DNA of 47,608 nucleotides from Hydrogenophaga sp. (GTDB taxonomy: Bacteria; Pseudomonadota; Gammaproteobacteria; Burkholderiales; Burkholderiaceae_C): NCBI GenBank assembly GCA_020723845.1, contig DYIC01000008.1, positions 1 through 47,608 of the forward strand. Direction: 5' to 3'. The position numbers were made by a program, and so were the translations under genes. Below are positions 26,709 to 36,008 of the stretch, piece after piece. Numbering within the stretch: position 1 is the stretch's first letter; the number at the start of each line of letters is the position of its first letter. A model generated the notes under the pieces. That model was not told the origin of the DNA. It did no database searches and worked only from the letters and a program-made list of their open reading frames with translations.

Positions 26709-27694
26709 CCTCTGCGGCGGCCGATCCTGCCGCGCCCAACGTGGCTTCAGCACCGCGCTGGACGACCGACTCGATCCTGGAACTGCTCGATCTGCCCCTG
26801 CCCGAGCTGATGTACCGCGCGCAGACCGTGCATCGGCAGTACCACGACCCGCTGCAAATCGAGCTGGCGACGCTGCTATCGATCAAGACGGGTGGCTGTC
26901 CAGAGGACTGTGGCTACTGCCCTCAATCGGTGCACCACCCCACGGGCGTGCAGGCCACCAAAGTGATGACGCCCGACGAGGTGCGCGCGGCGGCGCGCGC
27001 GGCCACGCAGGCGGGTGCGACCCGCTTTTGCATGGGGGCCGCTTGGCGCGCGCCGAACGAGCGCGATTTGGACAAGGTGGTGCAGCTGGTGGAAGTCGTC
27101 AAGGATGAAGGGCTGGAGGCGTGCTGCACGCTCGGCATGCTGAGCGCGGACCAGGCGCAGCGGTTGAAGGCCGCGGGGTTGGATTACTACAACCATAACC
27201 TGGATACGGCTCCGGAGCTCTACGGCCACATCATCACCACGCGCGACTACCAAGACCGGCTCGACACCTTGCAGCATGTGCGCGAGGCGGGCATCCACGT
27301 GTGCTGCGGTGGCATCGTGGGCATGGGCGAGTCGCGCCGTGGGCGCGCGGGATTGATCGCGCAGCTGGCCAATCTCGACCCGTACCCGGAGTCGGTGCCG
27401 ATCAACCAACTGGTCAGGGTGCAGGGAACCCCCCTGGCCGAGCAGCCCGATCTGGATCCGCTGGAGTTCGTGCGCACGGTGGCGGTGGCGCGCATCACCA
27501 TGCCGCGCGCCAAGGTGCGCTTGTCCGCTGGGCGGCGCCAGATGGATGACGCGACCCAGGTGTTGTGTTTTCTGGCTGGGGCGAATTCGATTTTTTACGG
27601 GGACCGCTTGCTGACCACGGGCAACCCGGACGTGCAGGCCGACCAGGCGCTGCTGGCGCGGGTGGGGCTGACGTCGAGCGTGTTGGCGGGGTAG
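26693..27694 (+). CDS. bioB: Biotin synthase
   Basis: A 333-residue radical-SAM biotin synthase that inserts sulfur into dethiobiotin. The [4Fe-4S] triad is C69, C73 and C76 ([13 protein letters not shown]). The sacrificial [2Fe-2S] ligands are matched by C113 (RFCMGAAWR), C144 (EACCTLGML), C204 ([12 protein letters not shown]) and R276 (VRLSAGR). Nothing is missing compared with E. coli BioB, so it should be a true biotin synthase. AGGAACG precedes the ATG, which lies inside the end of btuD. It is placed in the middle of the B12 operon with no other bio gene in the window, so its expression probably follows cobalamin control. Confidence 0.96.
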   Translation: MESLLTSAAADPAAPNVASAPRWTTDSILELLDLPLPELMYRAQTVHRQYHDPLQIELATLLSIKTGGCPEDCGYCPQSVHHPTGVQATKVMTPDEVRAAARAATQAGATRFCMGAAWRAPNERDLDKVVQLVEVVKDEGLEACCTLGMLSADQAQRLKAAGLDYYNHNLDTAPELYGHIITTRDYQDRLDTLQHVREAGIHVCCGGIVGMGESRRGRAGLIAQLANLDPYPESVPINQLVRVQGTPLAEQPDLDPLEFVRTVAVARITMPRAKVRLSAGRRQMDDATQVLCFLAGANSIFYGDRLLTTGNPDVQADQALLARVGLTSSVLAG

Positions 27695-27713
27695 GGGCGG
27701 TTTTTCATCGGTC

Positions 27714-27731
27714 GGTGCCACCATTGGCACC
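27714..27731 (+). repeat. Small perfect hairpin between bioB and cbiM
   Basis: GGTGCCA (27714-27720) and TGGCACC (27725-27731) form a 7-base-pair stem with a CCAT loop in the 58-base gap, one of the longer gaps in the locus. No T-run follows, so it is not a standard terminator. It could stabilise mRNA ends or tune cbiM expression; the strong GGAGGAG ribosome-binding site (27740-27746) follows directly. Confidence 0.45.
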
Positions 27732-27752
27732 ATTCAACTGGAGGAGCAAACC

Positions 27753-28430
27753 ATGCACATCGAACCGGGAGTCGTAGAGGGCGCCAAAATCGTGCTCAGT
27801 TATGCGACCGCTGCAGCCGCGCTCGGCTACGCAGCCAAACAGGTCTGGGAGACCGCCCGGTGCGACGGTTGGCTGCCATTGGCCGTGCGCAGTGTGATCG
27901 CAACGTTGCTGGTGTTTTCGTTTTTCGAGGTGCTGCCGCACCGCCCCGTCGGCGTCTCAGAGGTGCACCTGATCATGGGCAGTACGTTGCTGCTCACGCT
28001 AGGGGCGGCGCCCGCCGCATTGGGCCTGGCCGGGGGCTTGCTCGTTCAAGGACTGTTTTTCGCGCCAAGTGATCTGCCTCAGTACGGAATGAACGTCACC
28101 ACGCTGCTCGTGCCTCTGTTTGCCATCCATGCGTTGGCCCAGCGCATCATCCCGTCCCAGACGCGGTATGTCGATATCGGTTACACCCAGGCGCTGAAGT
28201 TGTCGACTGCCTATCAGGGCGGTATCGTCGCATGGGTCGCCTTTTGGGCCCTCTATGGGCACGGGCTGGCTGGGGACAACCTCGTCGAGATCGCCCGCTT
28301 TGGCGCGGCGTACATGGCGGTCGTATTGCTCGAGCCTGTGGTCGATCTGGCGGTGTTGGCTCTGGCCAAACAGTGGCATCGGTTGAGCAGCAGCCGCTGG
28401 GTCGAGCCGCGTTTGTATCGCGGTGCCTGA
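27753..28430 (+). CDS. cbiM: CbiM-family energy-coupling-factor substrate component, probable cobalt uptake
   Basis: A 225-residue polytopic protein of the CbiM/NikM family (S component of metal ECF transporters). The N-terminus is MHIEPG; in this family the N-terminal amine and His2 bind the cobalt or nickel ion, so conservation of MHI is telling. The segments VSEVHLIMGSTLLLTLGAAP near residues 68-87 and GLLVQGLFF near 96-104 match CbiM signatures. About six to seven transmembrane helices are expected. An excellent GGAGG precedes the start. The usual partners CbiN, CbiQ and CbiO are absent from the window, so it is an orphan here. Cobalt is inferred from the cluster; nickel remains possible. 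Confidence 0.85.
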   Translation: MHIEPGVVEGAKIVLSYATAAAALGYAAKQVWETARCDGWLPLAVRSVIATLLVFSFFEVLPHRPVGVSEVHLIMGSTLLLTLGAAPAALGLAGGLLVQGLFFAPSDLPQYGMNVTTLLVPLFAIHALAQRIIPSQTRYVDIGYTQALKLSTAYQGGIVAWVAFWALYGHGLAGDNLVEIARFGAAYMAVVLLEPVVDLAVLALAKQWHRLSSSRWVEPRLYRGA

Positions 28431-28432
28431 CC

Positions 28433-29182
28433 ATGATTGATCGAGGATGGGTGTCGATCGTGGGCGCAGGGCCAGGGCCGCTCGATCTGATGACGCTGCG
28501 CGCCATCGATCGACTGGACCGCGCCACGGTCGTCATTCACGACCGCTTGATCGGTGCCGACGTCCTGGCGCGGATCCCGGCCCATGCCCGACGAATCGAC
28601 GCCGGTAAAACCATGGGGTCGCATACCCTGCCGCAAAACACCATCCATGAACTGATGATCGAGCATGCCCGTCAGGGACATCGGGTGGTGCGCCTCAAGG
28701 GCGGCGATCCTCTCGTTTTTGGGCGTGGCGGCGAGGAGATGCAAGCGCTGATGGCAGCGGGTATCCCGTTCGAGATCGTCCCCGGTGTCACTGCCGCCGT
28801 GGCCTGCGCGGCTGCCGCAGGCATTGCGTTGACCCACCGGCAGTGGGCGTCGAGTTGCGTCTTTCTTCCTGGTCACCGGGCGCAAGACGATGCGTCGCTG
28901 GATTGGGCCTCGTTGGCGCGAGGCTCGCAGACGCTGGTCTTTTACATGGGGGTTACGCGGGTGGCGGCGATCGGGCAGCAGCTGATCGCTCACGGACTGT
29001 TGCCGACCACGCCAGCGGCCATGGTCATCGACGGCACCCGTCCGGGACAACGGATACACGCCACCACACTGGAGCGCCTGTTGCGGGCATCACCCGGCTA
29101 TGGTTCGGGTCCCGGCTTGTTGATCGTGGGCCGGACGGTGGGGCTGAGCCCCTACTATGGGGTCGCAGAGGAGGAGGGTTGA
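28433..29182 (+). CDS. cobA: Uroporphyrinogen-III C-methyltransferase
   Basis: A 249-residue SUMT, which uses two SAM to turn uroporphyrinogen III into precorrin-2, the entry step of the pathway. The SAM-binding VSIVGAGPGPLDLMTLRA is at residues 7-24, the HDRLI segment near 36-40, VVRLKGGDPLVFGRGGEE near 85-102 and VPGVTAAVACAAAAGIALTH near 117-136. It is the stand-alone form, not fused to CysG-type oxidase/ferrochelatase, so it is dedicated to B12. It starts two bases after cbiM stops and ends next to cobG, whose ATG follows immediately. Confidence 0.95.
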   Translation: MIDRGWVSIVGAGPGPLDLMTLRAIDRLDRATVVIHDRLIGADVLARIPAHARRIDAGKTMGSHTLPQNTIHELMIEHARQGHRVVRLKGGDPLVFGRGGEEMQALMAAGIPFEIVPGVTAAVACAAAAGIALTHRQWASSCVFLPGHRAQDDASLDWASLARGSQTLVFYMGVTRVAAIGQQLIAHGLLPTTPAAMVIDGTRPGQRIHATTLERLLRASPGYGSGPGLLIVGRTVGLSPYYGVAEEEG

Positions 29183-30358
29183 ATGGGCACGCATCGTGAG
29201 CAGGCGTCGGCGCCCGGGCTCCAACCCCGGCGAAAAGGTTGGTGTCCAGGGGCTTGGCGTCCCATGCTGGCCGCTGACGGCTGGCTGGTGCGCATCAAGC
29301 CATGGTGTGGCTATTTGAGTCCCGATCAGGCCCAAGGGTTGGCCGCACTTGCGCAACGTTGGGCGCAGCCGCAGTTGACCGTCACGCAGCGTGCCCATTT
29401 GCAGTTGCGCGGGGTGTCTCAAGCGGGCTTGCCCGCGTTGCAGCAGGGGCTGCATGAGCTGGGCCTGTTGGACCCCGATGCGGCTGCCGAGTCACGGCGC
29501 AACGTGTTGGTGCAACCCTTTTGGCAGCCTGGCGATGTGACGCATACGGTAGCGGATGCACTCAGCGCAGCGTTGCGCGAGGCCACAGACGTGGCTTTGC
29601 CCGCCAAACTGGGGTTTGCGGTCGATACCGGCATGCGGCCCTGTTTGCGCGAAGCATCGGCGGATGTCCGCATCGAGCGTCGTGGCGAAGCCTTGCTGGT
29701 GTATGCCGACGGTGCGACGGCGGGCCGCTGTGTGGCGGCAGACGAAGCGGCACATGCCGCCTTGGAGCTGGCGCGCCTGTTCAGCGACAGCGGCGCGGGG
29801 CGGCATCAGCGTGTTGCTGACTGGGTGCGGGCGGGCGGCTTGCCTGCTTACTGGCAGCGCGACGCCGTTGCCGACGCGCCGCGCTGGGAACCGACACTGG
29901 GGTGCACGGCTGTCGGCTGGTTGTTGGGGGTGGCGTGGGGGCGCTTGCCGGCTGCCACGCTATCCACGTTGGGCGCGAAGGGGGGCGTGCGGCTGACGCC
30001 GTGGCGCGCCGTGCTGAGTGAGGGCCTACAGTCCGCCATCGACGAGTCTGCGCTGGTCTGGCGCGCTGACGATCCCCGGTGGCGCACGGCAGTCTGCACC
30101 GGCCAGCCCGGGTGCGGGCATGCCCAAGGAACGACGCAGGATGTGGCACAGGCTTTGGCACCGTGGTTGCCTGGCTGGGCCCGCTTGCACGTGACCGGCT
30201 GTGCCAAGGGTTGCGCGCATCGCGGGCCGACGTGGACGGTGCGTGTGGGCGAGACAGGACTGGAGTGGCTGGGCTGGGCGATGGCAGACACGCCCGCCAA
30301 AGAAGCAGGCTTGTCCCAGCGCGACATCGGCCTCCTGTTACGGGAGTTGCAACCGTGA
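29183..30358 (+). CDS. cobG: Precorrin-3B synthase (oxygen-dependent)
   Basis: A 391-residue CobG, a nitrite/sulfite-reductase-like enzyme with an iron-sulfur centre and non-heme iron. It hydroxylates precorrin-3A with O2 to form precorrin-3B and set up ring contraction. The [4Fe-4S] ligands are C305, C311, C340 and C344 (CTGQPGC and CAKGC). The N-terminal half contains a ferredoxin-like repeat (LTVTQRAHLQLRGV near residues 65-78). Its presence, with CobF, marks the route as aerobic. The end overlaps the cobH GTG start. Confidence 0.93.
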   Translation: MGTHREQASAPGLQPRRKGWCPGAWRPMLAADGWLVRIKPWCGYLSPDQAQGLAALAQRWAQPQLTVTQRAHLQLRGVSQAGLPALQQGLHELGLLDPDAAAESRRNVLVQPFWQPGDVTHTVADALSAALREATDVALPAKLGFAVDTGMRPCLREASADVRIERRGEALLVYADGATAGRCVAADEAAHAALELARLFSDSGAGRHQRVADWVRAGGLPAYWQRDAVADAPRWEPTLGCTAVGWLLGVAWGRLPAATLSTLGAKGGVRLTPWRAVLSEGLQSAIDESALVWRADDPRWRTAVCTGQPGCGHAQGTTQDVAQALAPWLPGWARLHVTGCAKGCAHRGPTWTVRVGETGLEWLGWAMADTPAKEAGLSQRDIGLLLRELQP

Positions 30359-30987
30359 CCTATTCATACGAGCGGGACGCGGCAGTGATTTATCGCCAGT
30401 CATTTGCCATCATCCGGGCCGAGGCCGATCTGGCGCACTTCGCCGCGGACGAGGAGCCCATCGCAGTGCGCATGATCCACGCCTGCGGTTGGGTGGGGTT
30501 GGCTTCTTCCATCGTTTTTACGCCGGGGGCCGTTCAGGCGGCGCGCCGTGCGTTGGCGGAGGGTGCGCCGATCCTGTGCGACGCCCGTATGGTCAGTGAG
30601 GGGATCACGCGGCAGCGGCTACCCGCCCACAACCCGATTCTGTGCACCTTGCACGACCCCGGCGTGCCCGAGTTGGCCCGCCGCCTTGGCACGACGCGCA
30701 GTGCCGCGGCGGTGGAGTTGTGGCGTCCCCATCTGATGGGGGCGGTGGTGGTGGTGGGCAATGCCCCGACAGCGTTGTTTCATTTGCTGGAGATGTTGGC
30801 GCAGGACGATTGCCCCCAACCCAGCGCCATCATTGGCTGTCCGGTGGGCTTTGTGGGAGCGGCGGAGTCGAAAGAAGCGTTGCTGCAAGCGGCGGTGGCA
30901 CCGGCCATCGTGGTGCGGGGCCGCCTTGGGGGCTCGGCCATCGCGGTGGCTGCGCTCAATGCGCTGGCGTGCGAGCGGGAGGTGTGA
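30355..30987 (+). CDS. cobH: Precorrin-8X methylmutase
   Basis: A 210-residue CobH/CbiC, which moves the C11 methyl group to C12 to give hydrogenobyrinate. The catalytic histidine is H42 in RMIHACGW. Other family segments are APILCDARMVSEGI near residues 79-92, AVVVVGNAPTALFHLLE near 138-154 and IIGCPVGFVGAAESKEAL near 168-185. The start is GTG, supported by the GTGA overlap with the cobG stop and GGGAG about eight bases upstream. The length is exactly the family norm. It ends in a TGATG overlap with cobI. Confidence 0.95.
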   Translation: MTYSYERDAAVIYRQSFAIIRAEADLAHFAADEEPIAVRMIHACGWVGLASSIVFTPGAVQAARRALAEGAPILCDARMVSEGITRQRLPAHNPILCTLHDPGVPELARRLGTTRSAAAVELWRPHLMGAVVVVGNAPTALFHLLEMLAQDDCPQPSAIIGCPVGFVGAAESKEALLQAAVAPAIVVRGRLGGSAIAVAALNALACEREV

Positions 30988-31721
30988 TGGGACGCATCAT
31001 TGGGGTCGGATTGGGACCAGGCGATCCGGATCTGATGTCCGTTCGCGCGCGGGAGCGCTTGCGCGCCGTGCGGCAGGTGGCGTATTTCCGCAAACGTGGA
31101 CGCCCTGGGCAGGCGCGTCGCATCGTCGAGGGGTTGTTACGCAGCGATGCAGTCCAATGTCCCATGGAATACCCGGTCACCACGGAGTTGCCGTTCGACA
31201 GTGCGGTCTACAACGACACACTGGCAGGGTTTTATGACCACTGGAGCGAGCGCTTGGCGGTCATGGCACGCGAGGATGACGTGGCGGTGCTATGCGAGGG
31301 GGACCCCTTTTTTTACGGCTCTTTCATGCATCTGTATGTGCGGTTGCAAGCGCGTCTCGAGGTCGAGGTGGTGCCTGGCATGCCGGGAATGGTGGGGTGT
31401 TGGGCGGCCACTGGGATGCCCATCACTTGGGGCGATGACGTGTTGACCGTCCTGATGGGCACGCTGCCCGTCGAGCGACTCGTCGAGCACATGGCGCGCG
31501 CTGACGCGCTCGTCATCATGAAAACGGGGCGGCATTTGGGTCGGATCCGCCAGGCGCTGGAGCGCACCGGGCGTCTGGCGAATGCGTGGTTGGTGGAATA
31601 CGGCACCATGCCGCAGCAGCGTGTGCAGCGCTTGGCCGAGGTGCCGAACGAGGCGTGTCCGTACTTTGCCTTGGTGTTGGTGCACGGGCAGGGTCGTCGG
31701 CCCCAGGAGCGCGCATCATGA
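30987..31721 (+). CDS. cobI: Precorrin-2 C20-methyltransferase
   Basis: A 244-residue SAM-dependent methyltransferase of the tetrapyrrole methylase fold, adding the C20 methyl group to give precorrin-3A. It starts MGRIIGVGLGPGDPDLMSVR and carries YFRKRGRPGQARRI, the region that separates CobI from the other methylases. It also has VLCEGDPFFYGSFMHLYVRL near residues 101-120 and VPGMPGMVGCWAATGMPITW. The ATG shares one base with the cobH stop. Its end overlaps cobJ by ATGA. Confidence 0.94.
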   Translation: MGRIIGVGLGPGDPDLMSVRARERLRAVRQVAYFRKRGRPGQARRIVEGLLRSDAVQCPMEYPVTTELPFDSAVYNDTLAGFYDHWSERLAVMAREDDVAVLCEGDPFFYGSFMHLYVRLQARLEVEVVPGMPGMVGCWAATGMPITWGDDVLTVLMGTLPVERLVEHMARADALVIMKTGRHLGRIRQALERTGRLANAWLVEYGTMPQQRVQRLAEVPNEACPYFALVLVHGQGRRPQERAS

Positions 31722-32458
31722 GCGGATACGTCAAGGTTGTGGGCTTGGGGCCGGGCGCGCCCGATCTGGTCACTCCCGAGGTGCAGCGGGCCTTGGACGA
31801 TGCCACCGATATCGTGGGCTATGGCCCCTACGTCGAGCGCGTGCCGCGGCGCTCGGGCGTGCGCACCCACGTGTCAGACAACCGGCAGGAACGCCAGCGA
31901 GCGCAGTTGGCGTTGGCGCTGGCCGCTGCTGGCTCCCAGGTGGTCGTCGTATCGTCGGGCGACCCCGGGGTCTTTGCCATGGCTTCGGCGGTGTTCGAAG
32001 TCATGGACGAGCACCCGCAGTGGCAGCGCGTCGCCGTGCAGGTATTGCCGGGGGTGACCGCCATGTTGGCAGCGGCAGCGCGGGTGGGCGCGCCTCTGGG
32101 CCACGACTTTTGCGTGGTCAATTTGAGCGACAACCTCAAGCCATGGCCGCTGATCGAGCGGCGTGTGCTCGCGGCGGTCGACACCGACATGGCCTTGGCG
32201 CTGTACAACCCCCGCTCCAACGCCCGTCCCGACGGTTTCGGGCGCGTGCTCGATCTGTTGCAGCATCGCTGCGAGCCCGCGCGCTGGGTGGTGCTGGCTC
32301 GTGCCGTGTACACGCCGCAGGAATCCGTGCGGTCGTTACCGCTGTGCCAGGTCAGCGCCGATATGGTCGACATGCGGACCCTGGTCATCGTTGGAAGCTC
32401 GCGCACGAAGCGTGTCGGGCCGTTCGTCTACACCCCTCGTCAGGTGACCACCGCATGA
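31718..32458 (+). CDS. cobJ: Precorrin-3B C17-methyltransferase
   Basis: A 246-residue methylase that adds the C17 methyl group and drives ring contraction to precorrin-4. It starts MSGYVKVVGLGPGAPDLVTP, then DDATDIVGYGPYVERV near residues 27-42, VVVVSSGDPGVFAMASAVFE near 78-97, and NLSDNLKPWPLIERR near 135-149, a CobJ signature. LALYNPRSNARP lies near 160-171. AGGAG precedes the ATG. The last 19 bases overlap the convergent 3' end of cobK. Confidence 0.94.
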   Translation: MSGYVKVVGLGPGAPDLVTPEVQRALDDATDIVGYGPYVERVPRRSGVRTHVSDNRQERQRAQLALALAAAGSQVVVVSSGDPGVFAMASAVFEVMDEHPQWQRVAVQVLPGVTAMLAAAARVGAPLGHDFCVVNLSDNLKPWPLIERRVLAAVDTDMALALYNPRSNARPDGFGRVLDLLQHRCEPARWVVLARAVYTPQESVRSLPLCQVSADMVDMRTLVIVGSSRTKRVGPFVYTPRQVTTA

Positions 32459-33225
32459 GCCTCCTCTGTCAAGCCCAGCCAATGCAGGACCCCGGCCACG
32501 GTCTCGACCACGGGTCGATCGGGCTGGGGCGGCCGCTCGATCATGATGACCGTACAGCCCAAGCGGCGAGCGGCTTCCAGTTTGGCGTAGCCGCCCTGCC
32601 CCCCGGCGTTCTTGGCGATGAGGTGTGTGATCCCATGATCGCGCATCAGGGCCCAGTCACCCTCTGGGGTGAACGGGCCGCGCGCGACCACGACAACGCC
32701 CTGTCGTGCGGGCAGCGTCGGCCCCGCATCGACCACGCGCAGCAACCACCAGTGGTGAGGACCCGCCTCCAGAAATGGTTGAATGTGTTGGCGGCCGATG
32801 GCCAGAAAAATGCGCGCCGGCTCTCGCGGCAGCGCAGCCACCGCGGCGGGGATGTCGGGTACCGATTGCCACCGGTCGCGCGCTTGGCGAGTCCACGCGG
32901 GGCGCTGCAGCGCGAGCAGGGCGACACCGGTCGCCGCGCAGGCCTGTGCGGCGTGCCAGCTCATTTGCGCAGCGAAGGGGTGGGTGGCATCGATCACGTG
33001 TGTGATGCGCTGCGAGCGCAGGTATTCGCACAGGCCCGCCACCCCGCCGAAGCCGCCTACGCGGGTGGGCAGGGGCTGTGGCAGCGGTTGTGCGGTACGG
33101 CCAGCGTACGAGAACACGGCCGCCACCTTCGCTGCTGCCAGGGCGCGTGCCAGCTCACTGGCTTCGCTGGTGCCACCCAACAAAAGGACACGGGGCGTGA
33201 TGGTTGAACCTTGGTTGACGATCAT
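32440..33225 (-). CDS. cobK: Precorrin-6A reductase, antisense within the operon
   Basis: A 261-residue NADPH-dependent CobK/CbiJ that reduces precorrin-6A to 6B. It has VLLLGGTSEASELARAL near residues 13-29, YLRSQRITHVIDATHPFA, and IFLAIGRQHIQPF. HLIAKNAGGQGGYAKLEAAR near 213-232 is the family's dinucleotide and substrate region. It is the only biosynthetic gene of the locus on the minus strand. Its 3' end overlaps cobJ by 19 bases and its 5' end overlaps the divergent cobL start by 26 bases. I took the ATG at 33225, the only sensible one before the nucleotide-binding motif. It needs its own promoter, which must lie inside cobL; none is obvious. Confidence 0.92.
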   Translation of the reverse strand: MIVNQGSTITPRVLLLGGTSEASELARALAAAKVAAVFSYAGRTAQPLPQPLPTRVGGFGGVAGLCEYLRSQRITHVIDATHPFAAQMSWHAAQACAATGVALLALQRPAWTRQARDRWQSVPDIPAAVAALPREPARIFLAIGRQHIQPFLEAGPHHWWLLRVVDAGPTLPARQGVVVVARGPFTPEGDWALMRDHGITHLIAKNAGGQGGYAKLEAARRLGCTVIMIERPPQPDRPVVETVAGVLHWLGLTEEAHAVVT

Positions 33226-34393
33226 CGGTGTGAGCGAACATGGGCTGGCTGGATGCAGCGATGGTAGCCGAGCCGCGATCGAGCGTGCCGAGCGCATTTT
33301 TGGTGGCGCCCGGCACTTGGCCCTGGTGCAAGCGGGCGTGCGCGGGCAGGAATGGCCCAGTCCCTTCGATGTCGCGCCGGTGTTGGCGTGGCGCGGTCGG
33401 CCAGTGGTCGTGCTGGCGTCGGGCGACCCGTTTTGGTATGGAGTAGGGGGCACGCTCGCCCGCCATCTGCCCGCCCACGAATGGGTGGCTTACCCGGGAC
33501 CGTCCACCTTCTCGTGGGCAGCCGCGCGTCTGGGATGGCGCCTCGAGGACACGGCGTGCCTCGGTTTGCACAGCCTGCCCAGCAGTACGGCGAGACCGTG
33601 GCTGCGGCGTGGGCAACGCCTGATCGCGTTGCTGCGTGACGCGGCGCAGCTGCACGAGCTGGCGGCCCTGGCGAGCGAGCTTGGCTACGGCGCCAGCGCG
33701 GGTTGGGCCTTGCAGCGCTTGGGCGGGCCGCATGAGCGCGTCGTGCCCTTTGTGTTGCATGAGCCTCCCCGTTTGCCTGAATTGCAGGCTCCGTTGGCAG
33801 TGGCGTTTTGGCTGTGTGACGGTCCCGCGGGTCTGCCCGTGACACCCGGCTTGCCGGATGCGTGCTTCGTGCACGATGGCGTGATGACCAAATCGCCGAT
33901 GCGGGCGCTGACGCTGCGGGCATTGGCCCCGCGACCGGGCGAGGTGTTGTGGGATTTGGGTGCCGGCGCGGGCTCGGTGGCCATCGAGTGGTGCCTCACG
34001 GGCGGACTCGCGCATGCCGTTGAACGCCAGGCGTTGCGTGCCGCGCACATCCAGCTCAATGCGCAGCGTCTCGGTGTGCAGCCGCGCTTGCACGTCCACG
34101 CGACATCGATACTCGAGGCGCTACCCCGCCTGCCGGACCCGCAGGCGGTCTTCGTGGGGGGAGGGTTCGATACTGGGGTGTTCGACGCGCTGCGTGCGCG
34201 CTTGCCGGCGGGGTGTCGCTTGGTGGTCAACGCGGTGACGTTGGCCACGATGGCGTGCTTGCAGTCGCTGCACGCGCGCTGGGGTGGCGAGCTGTGGCAA
34301 TTCACGATCACACAGGCGCAGCCACTGGGGGGCGGCCACGCTTGGCAGCCGGCACGCCCGTGGATGCAATGGATGTGGGAGGTCGAGGCATGA
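33200..34393 (+). CDS. cobL: Precorrin-6Y C5,15-methyltransferase (decarboxylating)
   Basis: A 397-residue fusion of CbiE and CbiT activities: it methylates C5 and C15 and decarboxylates the C12 acetate to give precorrin-8X. The CbiE-type methylase occupies about residues 4-205 ([49 protein letters not shown]). The CbiT-type class I methyltransferase runs from about 215 to the end ([20 protein letters not shown], then [15 protein letters not shown] as SAM motif). The ATG at 33200 has AAGGA about 12 bases upstream; a GTG one codon earlier is equally possible. Divergently overlapping cobK means this junction must also recover transcripts from upstream. Confidence 0.94.
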   Translation: MVEPWLTIIGVSEHGLAGCSDGSRAAIERAERIFGGARHLALVQAGVRGQEWPSPFDVAPVLAWRGRPVVVLASGDPFWYGVGGTLARHLPAHEWVAYPGPSTFSWAAARLGWRLEDTACLGLHSLPSSTARPWLRRGQRLIALLRDAAQLHELAALASELGYGASAGWALQRLGGPHERVVPFVLHEPPRLPELQAPLAVAFWLCDGPAGLPVTPGLPDACFVHDGVMTKSPMRALTLRALAPRPGEVLWDLGAGAGSVAIEWCLTGGLAHAVERQALRAAHIQLNAQRLGVQPRLHVHATSILEALPRLPDPQAVFVGGGFDTGVFDALRARLPAGCRLVVNAVTLATMACLQSLHARWGGELWQFTITQAQPLGGGHAWQPARPWMQWMWEVEA

Positions 34394-35208
34394 CGGTGCA
34401 TTTCATCGGCGCGGGACCAGGCGCGCCTGATCTGTTGACGCTGCGGGGGCGCGATTTGATCGCTGCCAGTCCCGTTTGCCTGTACGCGGGTTCACTGGTG
34501 CCTGCGGGGGTGCTGGCGCATTGCCCGCCGGGGGCACGTATTGTGGACACCTCGGCGCTGTGCCTGGAAGACATCATCGACGAAATACGCCGCGCCCACG
34601 AGCTCGGGCAGGATGTGGCTCGTTTGCACTCGGGCGATCTGTCGGTTTGGTCGGCGATGGGCGAGCAGCTTCACGCGCTGCGGGCGCTCGGCATCCCATA
34701 CACCATCACGCCCGGTGTACCGTCGTTTGCGGCCGCGGCCGCAGAGCTGGGTTGTGAGCTCACGGTTCCCGGCATGAGTCAGTCGGTGGTGCTCACGCGC
34801 TTGCAAGGGCGCGCATCCCCAGTGCCCACGACCGAGTCGTTGGAACAGTTTGCGCGCACGGGGGCGACATTGGCGATTCACTTGTCGATCCACGCGCTTT
34901 CCGACGTGGTGCGGGCGCTGTTGCCCTACTACGGGGCTGACGCGCCGACGGCGGTGGTGTGGCGTGCGTCGTGGCCCGACGCGTGTGTGGTACGCGCGAC
35001 CTTGGGCACGATCGAGGACGCCGCGGTCGGGCAAGGCCCTCTACACACCGCCATCATCATGGTGGGGCGCAACCTGGATCCCGATGCGGTCGGGCGCAGC
35101 CGGCTGTACGCGGCCGATTACGAGCGGCGCCACCGGCGGTCGAGGCGAATGGCCGTTGACGCGGTTGAGGGCATGGACACGGAGCGCGGGGCATGCGCGT
35201 CGAGCTGA
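34390..35208 (+). CDS. cobM: Precorrin-4 C11-methyltransferase
   Basis: A 272-residue CobM/CbiF methylase that makes precorrin-5. It starts [20 protein letters not shown], with [20 protein letters not shown] near residues 30-49, [16 protein letters not shown] near 78-93 and [20 protein letters not shown] near 100-119. [20 protein letters not shown] is near 176-195. The C-terminal tail is Arg-rich and longer than usual. The ATG overlaps the cobL stop (ATGA), and the end overlaps the cobF start by 16 bases. Confidence 0.95.
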   Translation: MTVHFIGAGPGAPDLLTLRGRDLIAASPVCLYAGSLVPAGVLAHCPPGARIVDTSALCLEDIIDEIRRAHELGQDVARLHSGDLSVWSAMGEQLHALRALGIPYTITPGVPSFAAAAAELGCELTVPGMSQSVVLTRLQGRASPVPTTESLEQFARTGATLAIHLSIHALSDVVRALLPYYGADAPTAVVWRASWPDACVVRATLGTIEDAAVGQGPLHTAIIMVGRNLDPDAVGRSRLYAADYERRHRRSRRMAVDAVEGMDTERGACASS

Positions 35209-36008
35209 CCCTCATCGGCATGGGCACCGGCTGCCCCGACCACTTGACACGCCAAGGCGTGGTCGCGCTGCAGGAGGCTGATCTCGTTTTGTTGCCGCGC
35301 AAAGGTGAAGAAAAAGCCGCATTGGCGGCGGTGCGGCAACAGATATGCGAGCAGTGGCTAAGCGGCACGGGGGTACGGCTGGCATGGTTTGACATGCCCG
35401 AGCGCCAACCGGCGCAGGCGCTGGCGGACTACTGCTTGGCAGTGCAACGGTGGCACGATGCCATCGCCGATGTGTGGCACACGTCGCTGCGGCAGCATTT
35501 GCCGACCGGTGGGCGGGTGGCCATGCTCGTGTGGGGTGACCCCTCCCTGTACGACAGCAGCTTGCGTATCGCGCAACGTTTGGCCCAACAGGTAACGTTG
35601 CGCACGCGCGTGGTCCCCGGCATCACGGCGCTGCAAGCGCTGACAGCCGCGCACGCGGTCGCGCTCAACGAGATCCATGCCCCGATCTTCATCACCACCG
35701 GTCGTTGGCTGCGCGACCATGGTTGGCCACGGCAGGCCGATACGGTCGCAGTCATGTTGGACGGCCAAGCGTCGTTCCTCACCTTGCCGCCGGACGGCAT
35801 CACCATTTGGTGGGGGGCGTATCTGGGGATGCCGCAAGAGCTACTGGCGCACGGACCTCTGGCCGACGTCGGTTCGGTCATCGCCGCGCAACGCCGGCGG
35901 GCACGCGCACAGCACGGCTGGATCATGGATACCTACCTTTTGCGGCGGGCACCGGCGCATTCCCACGACGCTCACCCCGCCGGGCTCCAGGAGGCGACAT
36001 GGAACTGA
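35193..36008 (+). CDS. cobF: Precorrin-6A synthase (deacetylating)
   Basis: A 271-residue CobF, the methylase that adds the C1 methyl group with loss of acetate in the aerobic route; the anaerobic route uses CbiD/CbiG instead. It starts [20 protein letters not shown], has [20 protein letters not shown] near residues 31-50, [15 protein letters not shown] near 108-122, and [34 protein letters not shown] is near 204-217. The length fits the family (about 260). The 3' end overlaps cobO by ten bases. Confidence 0.94.
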   Translation: MRVELTLIGMGTGCPDHLTRQGVVALQEADLVLLPRKGEEKAALAAVRQQICEQWLSGTGVRLAWFDMPERQPAQALADYCLAVQRWHDAIADVWHTSLRQHLPTGGRVAMLVWGDPSLYDSSLRIAQRLAQQVTLRTRVVPGITALQALTAAHAVALNEIHAPIFITTGRWLRDHGWPRQADTVAVMLDGQASFLTLPPDGITIWWGAYLGMPQELLAHGPLADVGSVIAAQRRRARAQHGWIMDTYLLRRAPAHSHDAHPAGLQEATWN

